Assembly (NCBI GenBank): GCA_026388345.1 | Contig: JAPLJY010000325.1 | Coordinates: 1 to 31,112, forward strand | Direction: 5' to 3' | DNA: 31,112 nucleotides | Origin: Deltaproteobacteria bacterium | GTDB taxonomy: Bacteria; Desulfobacterota; Syntrophia; Syntrophales; UBA5619 | Shown: one piece after another, positions 1 through 8,684 of the stretch | Layout of the letters: each line of letters begins with the position of its first letter | How positions within the stretch are numbered: position 1 is the first letter of the stretch | Notes under the pieces: model-generated | The model's database searches: none | Told to the model about the DNA's origin: nothing | What the model saw: only the letters and a program-made list of their open reading frames with translations | Program-made: the position numbers and the translations under genes

Positions 1-101
1 CGGGCAATGACATCAATGGCGTCCGCTACTCTTTCCTTCAAGCCGTCATCGGCCTTCCGGTAGAATTTGACGGCGTTCCGATGAAGAATGATCTTATGCA
101 T
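1..101 (-). CDS. RelE/ParE-superfamily toxin, 3'-truncated by window edge
   Basis: Only the first 33 residues lie in the window, starting MHKIILHRNAVKFYRK. A short basic start with an RN-x3-FYRK pattern is typical of the RelE/ParE superfamily of small toxins, which are ribosome-dependent mRNA interferases or gyrase poisons. It follows a small antitoxin-like gene directly. Its ATG overlaps the antitoxin stop by 8 bases (ATGCATAA), so the two are probably translationally coupled. The fragment is too short to tell RelE from ParE or HigB, and the catalytic residues are outside the window. The family call rests on the N-terminus plus the gene arrangement. Confidence 0.6.
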   Translation of the reverse strand, partial: MHKIILHRNAVKFYRKADDGLKERVADAIDVIA

Positions 102-309
102 TTTTCAGATCATCCCAGGCGACAAAGGCGCCCTTTTTGCCGGCTGCCCTGTCCAGATCCGCCTGCCGGATCTGCCCCATCAGCTTGCTGTCCGCCATGA
201 TCTCGAAGGTCTCCCGCCAAACCTCCATATCTTCGGCGATCGCTTCATGAATGACGTCCTTAAGCTCATCTACCGTCATATCCGTTATTTTACGTTTTAC
301 GGCTCTCAT
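94..309 (-). CDS. Antitoxin of a type II toxin-antitoxin pair (71 aa)
   Basis: This is a 71-residue, mostly helical, charged protein. It has a basic start (MRAVKRK), a TVDELKDVIHEAI segment, acidic runs, and a C-terminal tail ending WDDLKNA. The MTVDEL-type helix is common in small antitoxins paired with RelE-like toxins, where the C-terminal part wraps the toxin and the complex represses its own promoter. It precedes and overlaps the toxin gene, the usual antitoxin-first order. An AGAGG ribosome site lies just upstream of the ATG. A TTGACA occurs on the minus strand at 374-379 in the gap before the gene, but no good -10 follows at the right spacing. The DNA-binding fold cannot be assigned by eye. 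Confidence 0.6.
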   Translation of the reverse strand: MRAVKRKITDMTVDELKDVIHEAIAEDMEVWRETFEIMADSKLMGQIRQADLDRAAGKKGAFVAWDDLKNA

Positions 310-412
310 AACCTCTCCCTCATATGGAAATCCCTTGATTATTGTTGAAAAGCCTAAGGAAAATAATTACGTCTGTCAAGAGAAATCACTTTATCGATGA
401 CTCAAAAAACCT

Positions 413-2122
413 TTACCGATTTTCGATCCGGTAAGCCCGTATGCCGCAGGGTTCCACCTCCATTTCCAGCATATCGCTTTCCAGCTCGAACTTCTCGTCA
501 TTGATCATCTCATGGAGCAGACAGTTCCTCTTTTTCTCTCTGATGCCGGACAGGTCCAGCTTTATTTTATGCGGATGGCCAGTGTCGAGGTTTGAAACCA
601 GCAGGAACTTCTCTTCGGGCGTTTTCCGGCCTTCACGAACGGCGGCCATCAGCGCGCCATGGCCCCGGTCCACGAAACGGATATTGCCGCCTTCATGAAA
701 CAGGGCGTGGTTTTGAAGAAGCCGGTTCACCTGTCGGATAACCGTGTTGTAGCGGTTGGGCTCCGGGAAAGATATGGCGCGTTTTCTTCCGACAAAATTG
801 ATCTTTCCCCGCGCGCCGTGCTCCATGCCCTGGACCATGCCCATCTGGCCGGTGGCAAACAGCGCCAGTGTGAAATAGCGGGTTACTGCCGCGTCCGGCG
901 ACCCGTAAAGCTGCGCGGGTGAGCTGGTATCATGGGTGGTGATTGGGGTGAGAAAGTGAAGTTTGGTGCTGATGGCATGAAGGTACAGCAGGTATTCCCG
1001 CAGCGTCTCGGCGAAGGGTTGCTCCCAGGGATTGGCCAGCAGCAGGTTCAGCTCGCATTGGGAGGCGGTTTTCAGAAGCGTGTTGGAATCCGAAAAGAAT
1101 TCCGCCTGGATGATCAGGTCCGGATAGGTCAGGCGCAGGGTATGGATCAGATCTGCGATAAATTCCGGATGGCTGGAATGGAGATTGTCCAGGCGTATCA
1201 TGCCGCCGGTATGGGCCGCGTAGTGCGCCCAGAAAAGGGCATACTGCTTCATGTACGCCCACAGTTCCTGCTTGATAAGCGGCTCGGGGTGATCGTATTG
1301 GATTCTGCACAGGTCCCCCCACTTGATCCACTTGTTCATATGCCAGCAACCGGCCCGCAGGAGGCCGTTCCGCTCGTTCTTATCCGCTACAATCCATTCC
1401 GGGCAGCGGCTGGCCATCCGGCTGGAAATGCCGACATGGTTCAGCACGAGATCGAGACAGAGCCGGATTCCCTTTTCACGGGCCGCTCGAACGAAATCCT
1501 CGAACTGATCAAGCCCGCCGCGTGAATCGGCCGGATCGAGGAACGAAGGGTCGATGCTGAAAAGATCTTCCGCCGAATAGGGGCTTTCGGAAAAATCCAT
1601 CATCGTCACGGGAAGCAGGTGCACGGTGTTGAATCCGAGATCACGGATATGATCCAGTGCGCAGGTCCAGTCTCCCATGTGGCCCGACACGTTGGGGATC
1701 AGCGTATACATCCGGATGTCCTTGGCGCCCGCAGGGTCCACGATGACTTTTGAAAAAGGGATTCGGTCCCAGTACCACGTCTTTCCACCGTCCGGTGAAT
1801 GCTTGATTTTAAACAGAAAGATTCCGCAGTTGGGCGGCGCAAGCGATAGAGAAAACCGGCCGGACGGGTTGCGCGTGAATTCGATTTCGCTCCATTCATC
1901 GGCTGCGCTGAGAAGGTTCGTATAAAGCCTCACCTGGGGCGAGGGATGCTCCTCCAGAAATTCCACCTCCAGGGAAAGGGGCTCGTCTTTGAATATTCGG
2001 AAGAATTCGTCGGGCGCCACCGGCCAGGAGCGTTTCAATTGGCCCTCCTGGGCGATGCGCATGTTGTGAGATTTGAGGGAAGGGATTTCCCTGCGGATGA
2101 CGGCGGTTGCCTGTTGAATCAT
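413..2122 (-). CDS. GH13 alpha-amylase family glycosidase/transglycosidase (569 aa)
   Basis: This is a retaining alpha-glucan hydrolase or transferase of glycoside hydrolase family 13. An N-terminal beta-rich region (about residues 50-130) precedes a TIM barrel. The family motifs are in order: DLVLNH at 224-229 (region I), R310-x-D312 in GMIRLDNLH (nucleophile), E341 in IIQAEFF (acid/base) and HD at 397-398 in TTHDTSS (region IV). All three catalytic acids are present. The frame is open further upstream into glgP. The ATG at 2122 is preferred because it has an AGGA site and sits 20 bases after the glgP stop. With the phosphorylase it probably trims or rearranges glycogen or maltodextrin. There is no signal peptide, so it should act in the cytoplasm. 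Which GH13 subfamily (amylase, 4-alpha-glucanotransferase, GlgE-like) cannot be settled from motifs alone. Confidence 0.85.
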   Translation of the reverse strand: MIQQATAVIRREIPSLKSHNMRIAQEGQLKRSWPVAPDEFFRIFKDEPLSLEVEFLEEHPSPQVRLYTNLLSAADEWSEIEFTRNPSGRFSLSLAPPNCGIFLFKIKHSPDGGKTWYWDRIPFSKVIVDPAGAKDIRMYTLIPNVSGHMGDWTCALDHIRDLGFNTVHLLPVTMMDFSESPYSAEDLFSIDPSFLDPADSRGGLDQFEDFVRAAREKGIRLCLDLVLNHVGISSRMASRCPEWIVADKNERNGLLRAGCWHMNKWIKWGDLCRIQYDHPEPLIKQELWAYMKQYALFWAHYAAHTGGMIRLDNLHSSHPEFIADLIHTLRLTYPDLIIQAEFFSDSNTLLKTASQCELNLLLANPWEQPFAETLREYLLYLHAISTKLHFLTPITTHDTSSPAQLYGSPDAAVTRYFTLALFATGQMGMVQGMEHGARGKINFVGRKRAISFPEPNRYNTVIRQVNRLLQNHALFHEGGNIRFVDRGHGALMAAVREGRKTPEEKFLLVSNLDTGHPHKIKLDLSGIREKKRNCLLHEMINDEKFELESDMLEMEVEPCGIRAYRIENR

Positions 2123-2142
2123 GATCGTCCTAAAATCGCTGT

Positions 2143-4653
2143 TCAGAGTGTGATCGGGACCGGCTTGATCTTCCAGATTTCCTCCGCATAGGCCTGTGTG
2201 GTCCGGTCTATGGAGAAATATCCCATATTCGCAACATTCATGATCGACATTCGTGTCCAGCGATCCTGATCCTGGTATGCCTGGCTGACCTTCCGCTGGC
2301 ATTCGGCATAGGAGGCGAAATCGGCCAGAACCAGATAGGGATCCTGCCAGAGCAGGGAATCGATCAGAGGGCTGAAAAGCCCCGGTTCGGAACGGGAGAA
2401 GAAGCCCGACGAGATCATGTCGATCACCGCCTTCAGTTCGCTGTCGGCGGCGTAACATCCAAAAGGATCATAGCCCCCCCGAAGATCTCTGATCTCCTCT
2501 GCCGTATGTCCGCAGATAAAGATGTTCTCCCCTCCGACCTCTTCCATGATCTCGATATTCGCCCCGTCGAGGGTCCCGATGGTGACGGCGCCGTTCAGCG
2601 CGAATTTCATGTTGCCGGTCCCGGAGGCCTCCGTCCCGGCGGTGGAGATCTGCTCCGACAGGTCAACGGCAGGGACGATGATCTCGGCCAGGGAAACGGA
2701 GTAGTTCTCGATGAATACGACCTTCAGCCTGTCTCCGACGGCAGGGTCGCTGTTGATCACATCGGCGATGGACGAAATGAGCTTGATAATCAGTTTGGCC
2801 ATGAAATAGCCGGGGGCAGCCTTGCCTGCAAAGAGAACGGTCCGGGGAACCATCTCCTCTCCCGGTTTATCCTTCAGCCTGTTATAGAGACTGATCACAT
2901 GCAGTGCATTGAGGAGCTGGCGTTTGTATTCATGGATCCGCTTGACATGTCCGTCAAAGAGCGACTCCGGGTTCACCGCGATTCGTTGGTGATCAAGGAT
3001 ATAGCGGGCAAGCCGTTCCTTGTTTTTCCGTCTGGCCGTTCGCCACTGCTGCCGGAAGGATGGATCGTCGGCAAGGGGAATCAGCTTCTTGAGCTCATAG
3101 AGATCCGTAACCCACCGGTCCCCGATTGCCGAGGCGATCAGTTCCGACAGGGGTTCATTGCAGAGCTTGAGCCACCTCCGCTGCGTAATCCCGTTTGTCT
3201 TGTTGTTGAACTTCCCGGGCCACATCTCATGGAAGTGCCTGAAGATCTCCTTCGCGAGGATATCGGAGTGAAGGGCGGACACCCCGTTTACCGAATGGCT
3301 CCCCACGATGGCAAGATGCGCCATATTGATCCTTTTTTCGGGGCCTTCCTCGATGATGGACATGTCTCTGAGACGTGTCGTGTCCCCGGGAAACCGGAGG
3401 CTGACCTCCTCCAGGAAACGCCGGTTGATCTCATAGATGATCTGGATATGTCTGGGCAGAACCCGATGAAAGAGAGAAACGGGCCATTTCTCAAGGGCTT
3501 CAGGCAGGACGGTATGGTTGGTATAGGCAAAGGTCCTGACGGTAATGTCCCAGGCGTCTTCCCAGCCGAGGCCTTCATCATCCAGGAGTATCCTCATCAG
3601 CTCCGGGATGCCGATCGCCGGATGGGTATCGTTGAGCTGGATTGCGACCTTGTCGGCAAAGTCCCGGAATTTGTGTTCGGGGGCATGGGTCTTCGCGTAG
3701 CGCCGCATGATATCCTGGATCGTTGCAGAAACAAAAAAATACTCCTGTCTCAGCCTCAGCTCTTTGCCGATGAAGACGTTGTCATTTGGATACAGCACCT
3801 TCGAGATCGTTTCGGAACGGGCCTTGTCGGAGACCGCCTTTTCATAATCGCCGTGGTTAAAATATTCGAGATCGAACTCGCGGCTCGATTTGGCCGACCA
3901 GAGCCGCATGGTGTTTACCGTGTTGTTGCGGTAACCCGGGATCGGCGTGTCAAAGGCAAGGGCGATGATGTCCCGGGTATCCGCCCACTCATGCCGGGAA
4001 ACCCCCTGTTCGTCAACGTATTCGCGCACCTGACCGTAAAACTTGACCGGATAGAGGAATTCCGGCCGCTCGATCTCCCAGGGATTGCCGTACCGGAGCC
4101 ATGCGTCCGGCGTCTCGACCTGGTAACCGTTGATGATTCTTTGGAAAAAGATGCCATACTCATAACGGATGCCATAACCGTAGGCAGGCAATTCAAGTGT
4201 TGCCATTGAATCCAGAAAGCAGGCAGCCAGTCTCCCGAGACCGCCGTTTCCGAGTCCTGCATCGGACTCGATCTCCTGGAGATCTTCGAGCTTATAGCCG
4301 AGTTCCGAGACAGCGTCGCGGGCAGCCCCCTTCAGATCGAGGTTGACGAGAGAGTTCCCGAGGGTCCTTCCGATCAGGAATTCAAGGGAGAGATAATAGA
4401 CCCGCTTTGCGTCCTGATTGTAATAGGTCTGCTGGGTCTCGATCCATTTTCCGACAAGGCGGTCCCTTACGGTCATCGCAATGCTGGTGTAACAGTCCCT
4501 CGGCGTTGAAGTAAATTCATCCTTGGCCAGAGAATAGGCAAGGTGGTGGGCAAAGGACTGTTTCAGGGATTCCGTGTCGGAGCCGTTGGCAGAGGCTTGC
4601 TGAATACGGGCCTTCTTCAGCGAGGGCTTTGCATGATCAGATATTTTTCTCAT
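2143..4653 (-). CDS. glgP: Glycogen/maltodextrin phosphorylase
   Basis: A glycosyltransferase family 35 phosphorylase of 836 aa, the normal bacterial length. It releases glucose-1-phosphate from the non-reducing ends of alpha-1,4-glucans using phosphate and pyridoxal phosphate. The PLP-site signature EASGTGNMKFALNG is intact, with the Schiff-base lysine at about K683. The N-terminal YYLSLEFLIGRTLGNSL block, the GLGNGGLGRLAACFLDS block and the NDTHPAIGIPELMR block are also clear. A GGAG site lies before the ATG. The GH13 gene begins 20 bases downstream, so the two form an operon for storage-glucan use. No allosteric phosphorylation site is evident, as usual for bacterial enzymes. The call is secure; glycogen versus maltodextrin preference is not visible. 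Confidence 0.97.
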   Translation of the reverse strand: MRKISDHAKPSLKKARIQQASANGSDTESLKQSFAHHLAYSLAKDEFTSTPRDCYTSIAMTVRDRLVGKWIETQQTYYNQDAKRVYYLSLEFLIGRTLGNSLVNLDLKGAARDAVSELGYKLEDLQEIESDAGLGNGGLGRLAACFLDSMATLELPAYGYGIRYEYGIFFQRIINGYQVETPDAWLRYGNPWEIERPEFLYPVKFYGQVREYVDEQGVSRHEWADTRDIIALAFDTPIPGYRNNTVNTMRLWSAKSSREFDLEYFNHGDYEKAVSDKARSETISKVLYPNDNVFIGKELRLRQEYFFVSATIQDIMRRYAKTHAPEHKFRDFADKVAIQLNDTHPAIGIPELMRILLDDEGLGWEDAWDITVRTFAYTNHTVLPEALEKWPVSLFHRVLPRHIQIIYEINRRFLEEVSLRFPGDTTRLRDMSIIEEGPEKRINMAHLAIVGSHSVNGVSALHSDILAKEIFRHFHEMWPGKFNNKTNGITQRRWLKLCNEPLSELIASAIGDRWVTDLYELKKLIPLADDPSFRQQWRTARRKNKERLARYILDHQRIAVNPESLFDGHVKRIHEYKRQLLNALHVISLYNRLKDKPGEEMVPRTVLFAGKAAPGYFMAKLIIKLISSIADVINSDPAVGDRLKVVFIENYSVSLAEIIVPAVDLSEQISTAGTEASGTGNMKFALNGAVTIGTLDGANIEIMEEVGGENIFICGHTAEEIRDLRGGYDPFGCYAADSELKAVIDMISSGFFSRSEPGLFSPLIDSLLWQDPYLVLADFASYAECQRKVSQAYQDQDRWTRMSIMNVANMGYFSIDRTTQAYAEEIWKIKPVPITL

Positions 4654-4810
4654 TCATTCACTCCAAATGGCTGTCTGGTTTCCCGACTGCGCCGACAAAT
4701 TTTAAACCATGCAACCGCCGGCCCCGATCCCTCATAAAAGTATTTATTCATACCATAATGATTCAAGAAACAACATCAACGATTCCGATTTGAAATCCGG
4801 CGCCATCATC

Positions 4811-5572
4811 TTATTCCCTGTTGAACCAGTGACGGCGGTTGTGTTCCTTGAGTACCACCTCTACGGCATCCAGTTTCTTTGGCAAAAGAATGCCCCGCTC
4901 GATGAAATAGTCGCCGATACGGGGCTGGAGGCGTTTCTGACGACCCAGAAGGACGAGGAGTTGATAATAATTGAGCAATCCCGTACGCAGGGTGAATTCG
5001 CCAAAGAGCTCCCCCCGATGACGATAACGCAGGATGTTCTGGATATCCAAAGGAGTCAGCCAGCGCAGCTTGCAGGCAATATCGCCGAGGCGCGGTCTCT
5101 GGATTTTCTGCCAGCCCACGGCGCCCCACATCTGCCGCATGGAAATAACGCCGGAATAATAGAGAAATTGGCCGATGAAAATTCTTCGGGAGGGGATTTC
5201 CCCCTTATAGAAATATGGGTGTAGGAAAGACGGAGGTTTGGTTACGGGACGATCGGCCCGATAGAAGGATCTTGGCGGCATCGTCAGGATGTAGCGATCC
5301 GGTTCCCGGATATAGGAAAAGATCTGTTCGTAGGCGCGATTGACCTCCTTGAACCTCTCTTCCAGAATCGCTTCATCCACGCCGATATGATGCGCCCGAT
5401 CCGGGTGCGTCTCCATGGCCAGTTTGCGGTACGCCGTCTTCACGCCTGCCGGTTGCAGATAGCCGAGAAACTGCTGCGTAATCTGTACTTCCGGACCAAA
5501 TAGGATCCGGCATGAGTGGAGGAGCTGCTTTTCCGGAAGGATGATCCTGCTGTCTGTGCCGTTTGGGTTCAT
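4811..5572 (-). CDS. J-domain protein with C-terminal MshEN-like repeats (253 aa)
   Basis: A DnaJ-type J domain occupies roughly residues 30-95, with the HPD tripeptide at 56-58 in LAMETHPDRA. This tripeptide is needed to stimulate the ATPase of DnaK/Hsp70. No G/F-rich, zinc-finger or DnaJ C-terminal domain follows. Instead, residues about 125-245 hold three repeats of a (I/L)G-(D/E/Q)-(F/Y/I)-L/T-G(L/I)L pattern (IGQFLYYSGVIS, FGEFTLRTGLLN, IGDYFIERGILL). These resemble the N-terminal domain of type II secretion and pilus ATPases (GspE_N / MshEN). A specialised co-chaperone that targets Hsp70 to an assembly or to a nucleotide-sensing partner is a reasonable inference. It lies 40 bases after the DUF1847 gene in the same direction. 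Its ribosome site is weak (GAGG, about 12 bases upstream). Confidence 0.8.
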   Translation of the reverse strand: MNPNGTDSRIILPEKQLLHSCRILFGPEVQITQQFLGYLQPAGVKTAYRKLAMETHPDRAHHIGVDEAILEERFKEVNRAYEQIFSYIREPDRYILTMPPRSFYRADRPVTKPPSFLHPYFYKGEIPSRRIFIGQFLYYSGVISMRQMWGAVGWQKIQRPRLGDIACKLRWLTPLDIQNILRYRHRGELFGEFTLRTGLLNYYQLLVLLGRQKRLQPRIGDYFIERGILLPKKLDAVEVVLKEHNRRHWFNRE

Positions 5573-5612
5573 GCCGCTGTTCGCCTCAGGATCGCATCAT
5601 ATTGGGAACGGG

Positions 5613-6308
5613 TCACTCCTGCCGGATCGGCACCTTGAGCGACCGGTAGTAGCCGTCGATCGTGTAGATGGCAGCCAGCGGATTGTGTCCCAGCAGACGG
5701 TCCTTTACGGCGAAGACCGTGCAGGGGGCGTCCGCGTATTTCAGAAACAGGGAATCGTGGCCCACGCACAGACCCATCAGGATGTTGAAGTCGGTTTTGG
5801 CCTCGTTGAGCAGGAACGCCTGGGCGATGGGGTTACACATCGATTCGAAGCCGCCGATCCGGATCTTCTGATCGTCCCGGACCCCGATCCGCTCCTTGGG
5901 CACCCGACCCATCTTGCAGACGCCCGAGACGACCTCAAAGCCGTTCGCGGCCAGGAGCCCCTCCACGACCCGGGCCTCGTTGCGAAGGCCGATGCAGAAG
6001 GCGAGTCCGAGCTTTTTGTAGCGCATCTTCCCGGCGAACTCGATCACTTCGACGATCCGCGGCTTGACGGGTCGCGCATGGTCGAAGCCGAGTTCCCGGT
6101 CCGCATATCCCTCCCCCTCCTGGACCGACGCCTGCCTGGCGAACTCCAGGATTTCCGGCTTCTCCAACTCCGCCTGCGCTTCTTCGATCACCCCCGCCCG
6201 ATTCACGGTCGGGCAGAAGGGCGGAGCCTTGCCCTCCTCTTTCTGACAGATGCGCACCGGCGGTTCAAAGAGACATCGCGCACATCCCGCAGGCTCTTTT
6301 TGTTCCAT
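5613..6308 (-). CDS. DUF1847 family putative metal-binding protein (231 aa)
   Basis: The protein opens with four cysteines at about 9, 12, 21 and 32 (CARC, ICQ, FCP), which look like a zinc or Fe-S site. A conserved domain follows with KKLGLAFCIGLRNEA, VCKMGRVP, a MCNPIAQAFLLN segment and GLCVGHDSLFLKYA. This cysteine-rich start plus the core matches my recollection of DUF1847, a family frequent in anaerobic bacteria and archaea with no established biochemical role. The C/H-rich loops could bind metal or a thiol ligand. There is no signal peptide. A GGAG site lies 8 bases before the ATG, with a minus-strand TATAAT at 6352-6357 upstream, so it may start the DUF1847 / J-domain transcript. Confidence 0.75.
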   Translation of the reverse strand: MEQKEPAGCARCLFEPPVRICQKEEGKAPPFCPTVNRAGVIEEAQAELEKPEILEFARQASVQEGEGYADRELGFDHARPVKPRIVEVIEFAGKMRYKKLGLAFCIGLRNEARVVEGLLAANGFEVVSGVCKMGRVPKERIGVRDDQKIRIGGFESMCNPIAQAFLLNEAKTDFNILMGLCVGHDSLFLKYADAPCTVFAVKDRLLGHNPLAAIYTIDGYYRSLKVPIRQE

Positions 6309-6351
6309 TGCGTTACTCCTTCATGGCCGGCAGTTTAATCACTACGACTAC

Positions 6352-6357
6352 ATTATA
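6352..6357 (-). promoter_or_regulatory. Possible -10 element for the DUF1847 gene
   Basis: A perfect TATAAT reads on the minus strand about 45 bases before the DUF1847 ATG. The candidate -35 at 17 bases is poor (TCGGAC), so the call is weak. Confidence 0.3.
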
Positions 6358-6394
6358 AGTCAATTACAGTATCGGTCCGAATGCAATAAACCTT

Positions 6395-6427
6395 GAGGCG
6401 GCCATCATTATTCTTATAGACCGCCTC
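6395..6427 (-). terminator. Hairpin between truA and the DUF1847 gene
   Basis: GAGGCGG pairs with CCGCCTC across a 19-base AT-rich loop, just beyond the truA stop. No uninterrupted T-run follows on the minus strand. This makes it a weak terminator or an mRNA-end stabiliser rather than a strong intrinsic terminator. Confidence 0.35.
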
Positions 6428-6441
6428 ACGACACGGGCCTT

Positions 6442-7284
6442 TCAGCTCCTCTTCATCAGAGGCGGAAGCGGCGGCGGTGAAAGGGGTGCCAGTACGTCCC
6501 CCTCGTAGAGGACCTGGGCAAGGAACAGCCCCGACGGGGGCGCCGTACATCGTGCGGGAAGCTCCGAGGCGTTGGTCAGCATCCGTTCGACCTCGGCGGG
6601 GGAAAGGGTCCCCCGTCCCGCCTCGACCAGGATGCCCGCAAGCCGGCGGACCATCTTCCAGAGGAAATGGGAGCCGACAATCCGGAAGACAATCAGGTCT
6701 CCCCGGGTTTCGAGATCCGTCCGGTCGATCTGCACCTCCGTGGAGAGGTGTTTGTCGATTCTTTTGTCGGCGAAGGAGGCAAAATCGTGGAAGCCCCTGA
6801 AAATTTCGGTCGCCGCCTGCATCCGGCCGAGGTCGAGCTCGTCCTTCACCCACCAGACGTACCGCTTGCCGAAGGCCGTCCGGCAGCGGGAGATCAGGTA
6901 TAGATAGCTCCTTCTTCGGGCCATGTGGCGGGCATGGAAGCCCGCCGGCGCCTCCTCCACCCGGAGGATGTTGATCGGGGCGGGGAGGAGGTCGTTGAGA
7001 CCCTGGAGGATCTTCTGCAGCGGGAGACGGTGCGGGGCATCCAGATGGGCGACCTGGGCAAGGGCATGAACGCCGGCGTCGGTCCGGCCGGCCCCCTGGA
7101 CCTCCACCTCTCCCCCGAAGAGCTCCCGGGCGGCATTGATCAGGGTCCCCTGGATGCTCCGGGCGTTTTTCTGCACCTGCCAGCCGCTGTAGCCGGTCCC
7201 GTCATACTCCAGCGTGAGCTTGTATTTGCAGCAGGAAGGCGCCGCCGTCTTTCCGCGTCCTTCCTGAACATGCTTCCGGATCAT
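6442..7284 (-). CDS. truA: tRNA pseudouridine(38-40) synthase TruA
   Basis: TruA converts uridines 38-40 in the anticodon stem-loop of many tRNAs to pseudouridine. Family blocks seen: KLTLEYDGTGYSGWQVQ near the start, the catalytic aspartate D69 in GAGRTDAGVHALAQVAH, the FHARHMARRRSYLYLI block and the C-terminal FLWKMVRRLAG block. At 280 aa it is slightly long, because about 20 basic/Cys residues precede the conserved core. The ATG overlaps the stop of the upstream NlpC/P60 gene by 4 bases (ATGA), which fixes this start and indicates coupling. It is a housekeeping enzyme, and its link to a cell-wall peptidase is probably positional only. Confidence 0.96.
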   Translation of the reverse strand: MIRKHVQEGRGKTAAPSCCKYKLTLEYDGTGYSGWQVQKNARSIQGTLINAARELFGGEVEVQGAGRTDAGVHALAQVAHLDAPHRLPLQKILQGLNDLLPAPINILRVEEAPAGFHARHMARRRSYLYLISRCRTAFGKRYVWWVKDELDLGRMQAATEIFRGFHDFASFADKRIDKHLSTEVQIDRTDLETRGDLIVFRIVGSHFLWKMVRRLAGILVEAGRGTLSPAEVERMLTNASELPARCTAPPSGLFLAQVLYEGDVLAPLSPPPLPPLMKRS

Positions 7285-8684
7285 GGTTTCGTCTCCAGGT
7301 TCGTCACGTCATCCGTAGGCGGCTCTCCCAGGATAACCATCCCTCCCAACCCATGGAGGCGATCGGCCACGGTGAAATTCCGGTTCTGGAGCTCACGGCC
7401 GGGGTGAAGCGTTGTGACCGCCGCACGCCCCACGATGACCCGCCCCTTCTTTCCATCGGCATCCCGCGTCCTGATGCTCCAGAAATTGTGAAAGATCAGA
7501 GGTTTCCCCTGATGGACCCCGATATAGAGCATGATGTGTCCCGGCGTCCAGAGGAGGGTCCGCCACGGCGCCCCTTCGCGGACGATGAGGGCCTCCTTTT
7601 CCGCGGCAGAAAGGTTGCGGAAGGAGGTGAATTTTCCGGCGACCGCCTGCTCGCTGGAGTTGCGGGGAAGCCACAGACCGAACGGGGCGAAGATGTCGCG
7701 GACCAACGCGGAGCAATCCCGTTTTCCACCCAGGCCGCCCCAGCCGTAGGGTTCGCCAGCCAGTTCCCGAGAGAGACGCGCGACTTGGCGGGGGGTGAAC
7801 GGGAGGGGTTTGTCCGCCGCTGCCTCTTTTGCCACCGCCGCCTTCCGGAGAAGCGCCCTTCCCCGGGCATCGCGCACCGCTGTCCAGATCCAGGTTCGTT
7901 CCGCATCCTCCCCGGCCTTCGGGAAGACCGCCCCCAGCGGCGCCCGGTACAGGACGGTCTTTCCGTCGCGGACCGGCGTCTTGTCCCGGACGATCGTTAC
8001 GTAACGGCCGTTCTCCCAGGTCTCCATGAACTGCGGATCGACGGCCGCGATATCCGTTATTGAAACCCATCCGAGGAGATGGTTCGCCTCCGTGAGGAAC
8101 CATTTCCGATCGCGGCTGACCAGCGTCACGAGGACGGGCATGCCCGCCGGGGCGGAAGATGCCTGGAGGTTGTCGAACGGATGCCCCTTGCCCGGACTTG
8201 TCGGCGAACTGGAATGGGTTTCACGGGTGGGGAGGTGGCGGAAATCGGTCCGATTCACCGTCACGGCCGGGAAAATCCCCTGCGGATAATCATCGAGATG
8301 GGCGTTCGCCGCCAGCTTCCGGATCCAGTCCGGCGGATATGGCCGTCCGCCCTTCCCGTAGCCGGGACTCCCGCCGTATTCACGGAATCCCCAGGAGGCC
8401 AGCTCCGGGGTATGACGGGGCTCGGTCCGATGCCAGGGGGCGAAGTACTGGAGGTCGGATTCGGCGTTCAGACTCGCCTGTTCCGGCGCCGGGAGGAGAG
8501 GGGTATCCGCCGTGTTCCGGTCCACATAGGAAAGCGGGTCCTGGCTCAAGTCGGTCAGATCCCGGATCACCGCCCCCCCGGCAACGCCGCCCCAGATCAG
8601 CAGGAAAAGACAAATCATCAGAAACAGACGGACCGCGCCGCCATTTTTCCGGTTACCGCAGGTCCGGCGGAATGAAGATGGCAC
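7281..8684 (-). CDS. Exported SH3b / NlpC-P60 (C40) cell-wall peptidase (467 aa)
   Basis: An N-terminal hydrophobic segment (about residues 18-38, LFLMICLFLLIWGGVAGG) looks like a signal peptide or anchor, so the enzyme should act in the periplasm. The middle (about 140-290) has two SH3-like wall-binding modules, recognisable by WFLTEANHLLGWVSITDI and TWIWTAVRDARGRALL. The C-terminal NlpC/P60 domain carries the nucleophile C324 in GGKRDCSALVRDIF, H383 in TPGHIMLYIG and a third polar residue, H399, in IFHNFW. This layout matches the family of SH3-containing gamma-D-Glu/diamino-acid endopeptidases that cut peptidoglycan stem peptides. The start is GTG, chosen because AAGGAG stands 6 bases before it. 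A 7-bp hairpin lies in the leader at 8702-8724. truA follows with a 4-base overlap. Confidence 0.9.
   Translation of the reverse strand: MPSSFRRTCGNRKNGGAVRLFLMICLFLLIWGGVAGGAVIRDLTDLSQDPLSYVDRNTADTPLLPAPEQASLNAESDLQYFAPWHRTEPRHTPELASWGFREYGGSPGYGKGGRPYPPDWIRKLAANAHLDDYPQGIFPAVTVNRTDFRHLPTRETHSSSPTSPGKGHPFDNLQASSAPAGMPVLVTLVSRDRKWFLTEANHLLGWVSITDIAAVDPQFMETWENGRYVTIVRDKTPVRDGKTVLYRAPLGAVFPKAGEDAERTWIWTAVRDARGRALLRKAAVAKEAAADKPLPFTPRQVARLSRELAGEPYGWGGLGGKRDCSALVRDIFAPFGLWLPRNSSEQAVAGKFTSFRNLSAAEKEALIVREGAPWRTLLWTPGHIMLYIGVHQGKPLIFHNFWSIRTRDADGKKGRVIVGRAAVTTLHPGRELQNRNFTVADRLHGLGGMVILGEPPTDDVTNLETKP

Noticed and set aside
2123..2458. Upstream extension of the GH13 protein by 112 codons
   Set aside because: It lies inside the glgP coding region, lacks homology-like pattern, and a good start with AGGA exists at 2122.
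2506..4209. A 567-codon plus-strand open frame opposite glgP
   Set aside because: It is the antisense of an unmistakable phosphorylase; its translation has no recognisable domain and it lacks a ribosome site.
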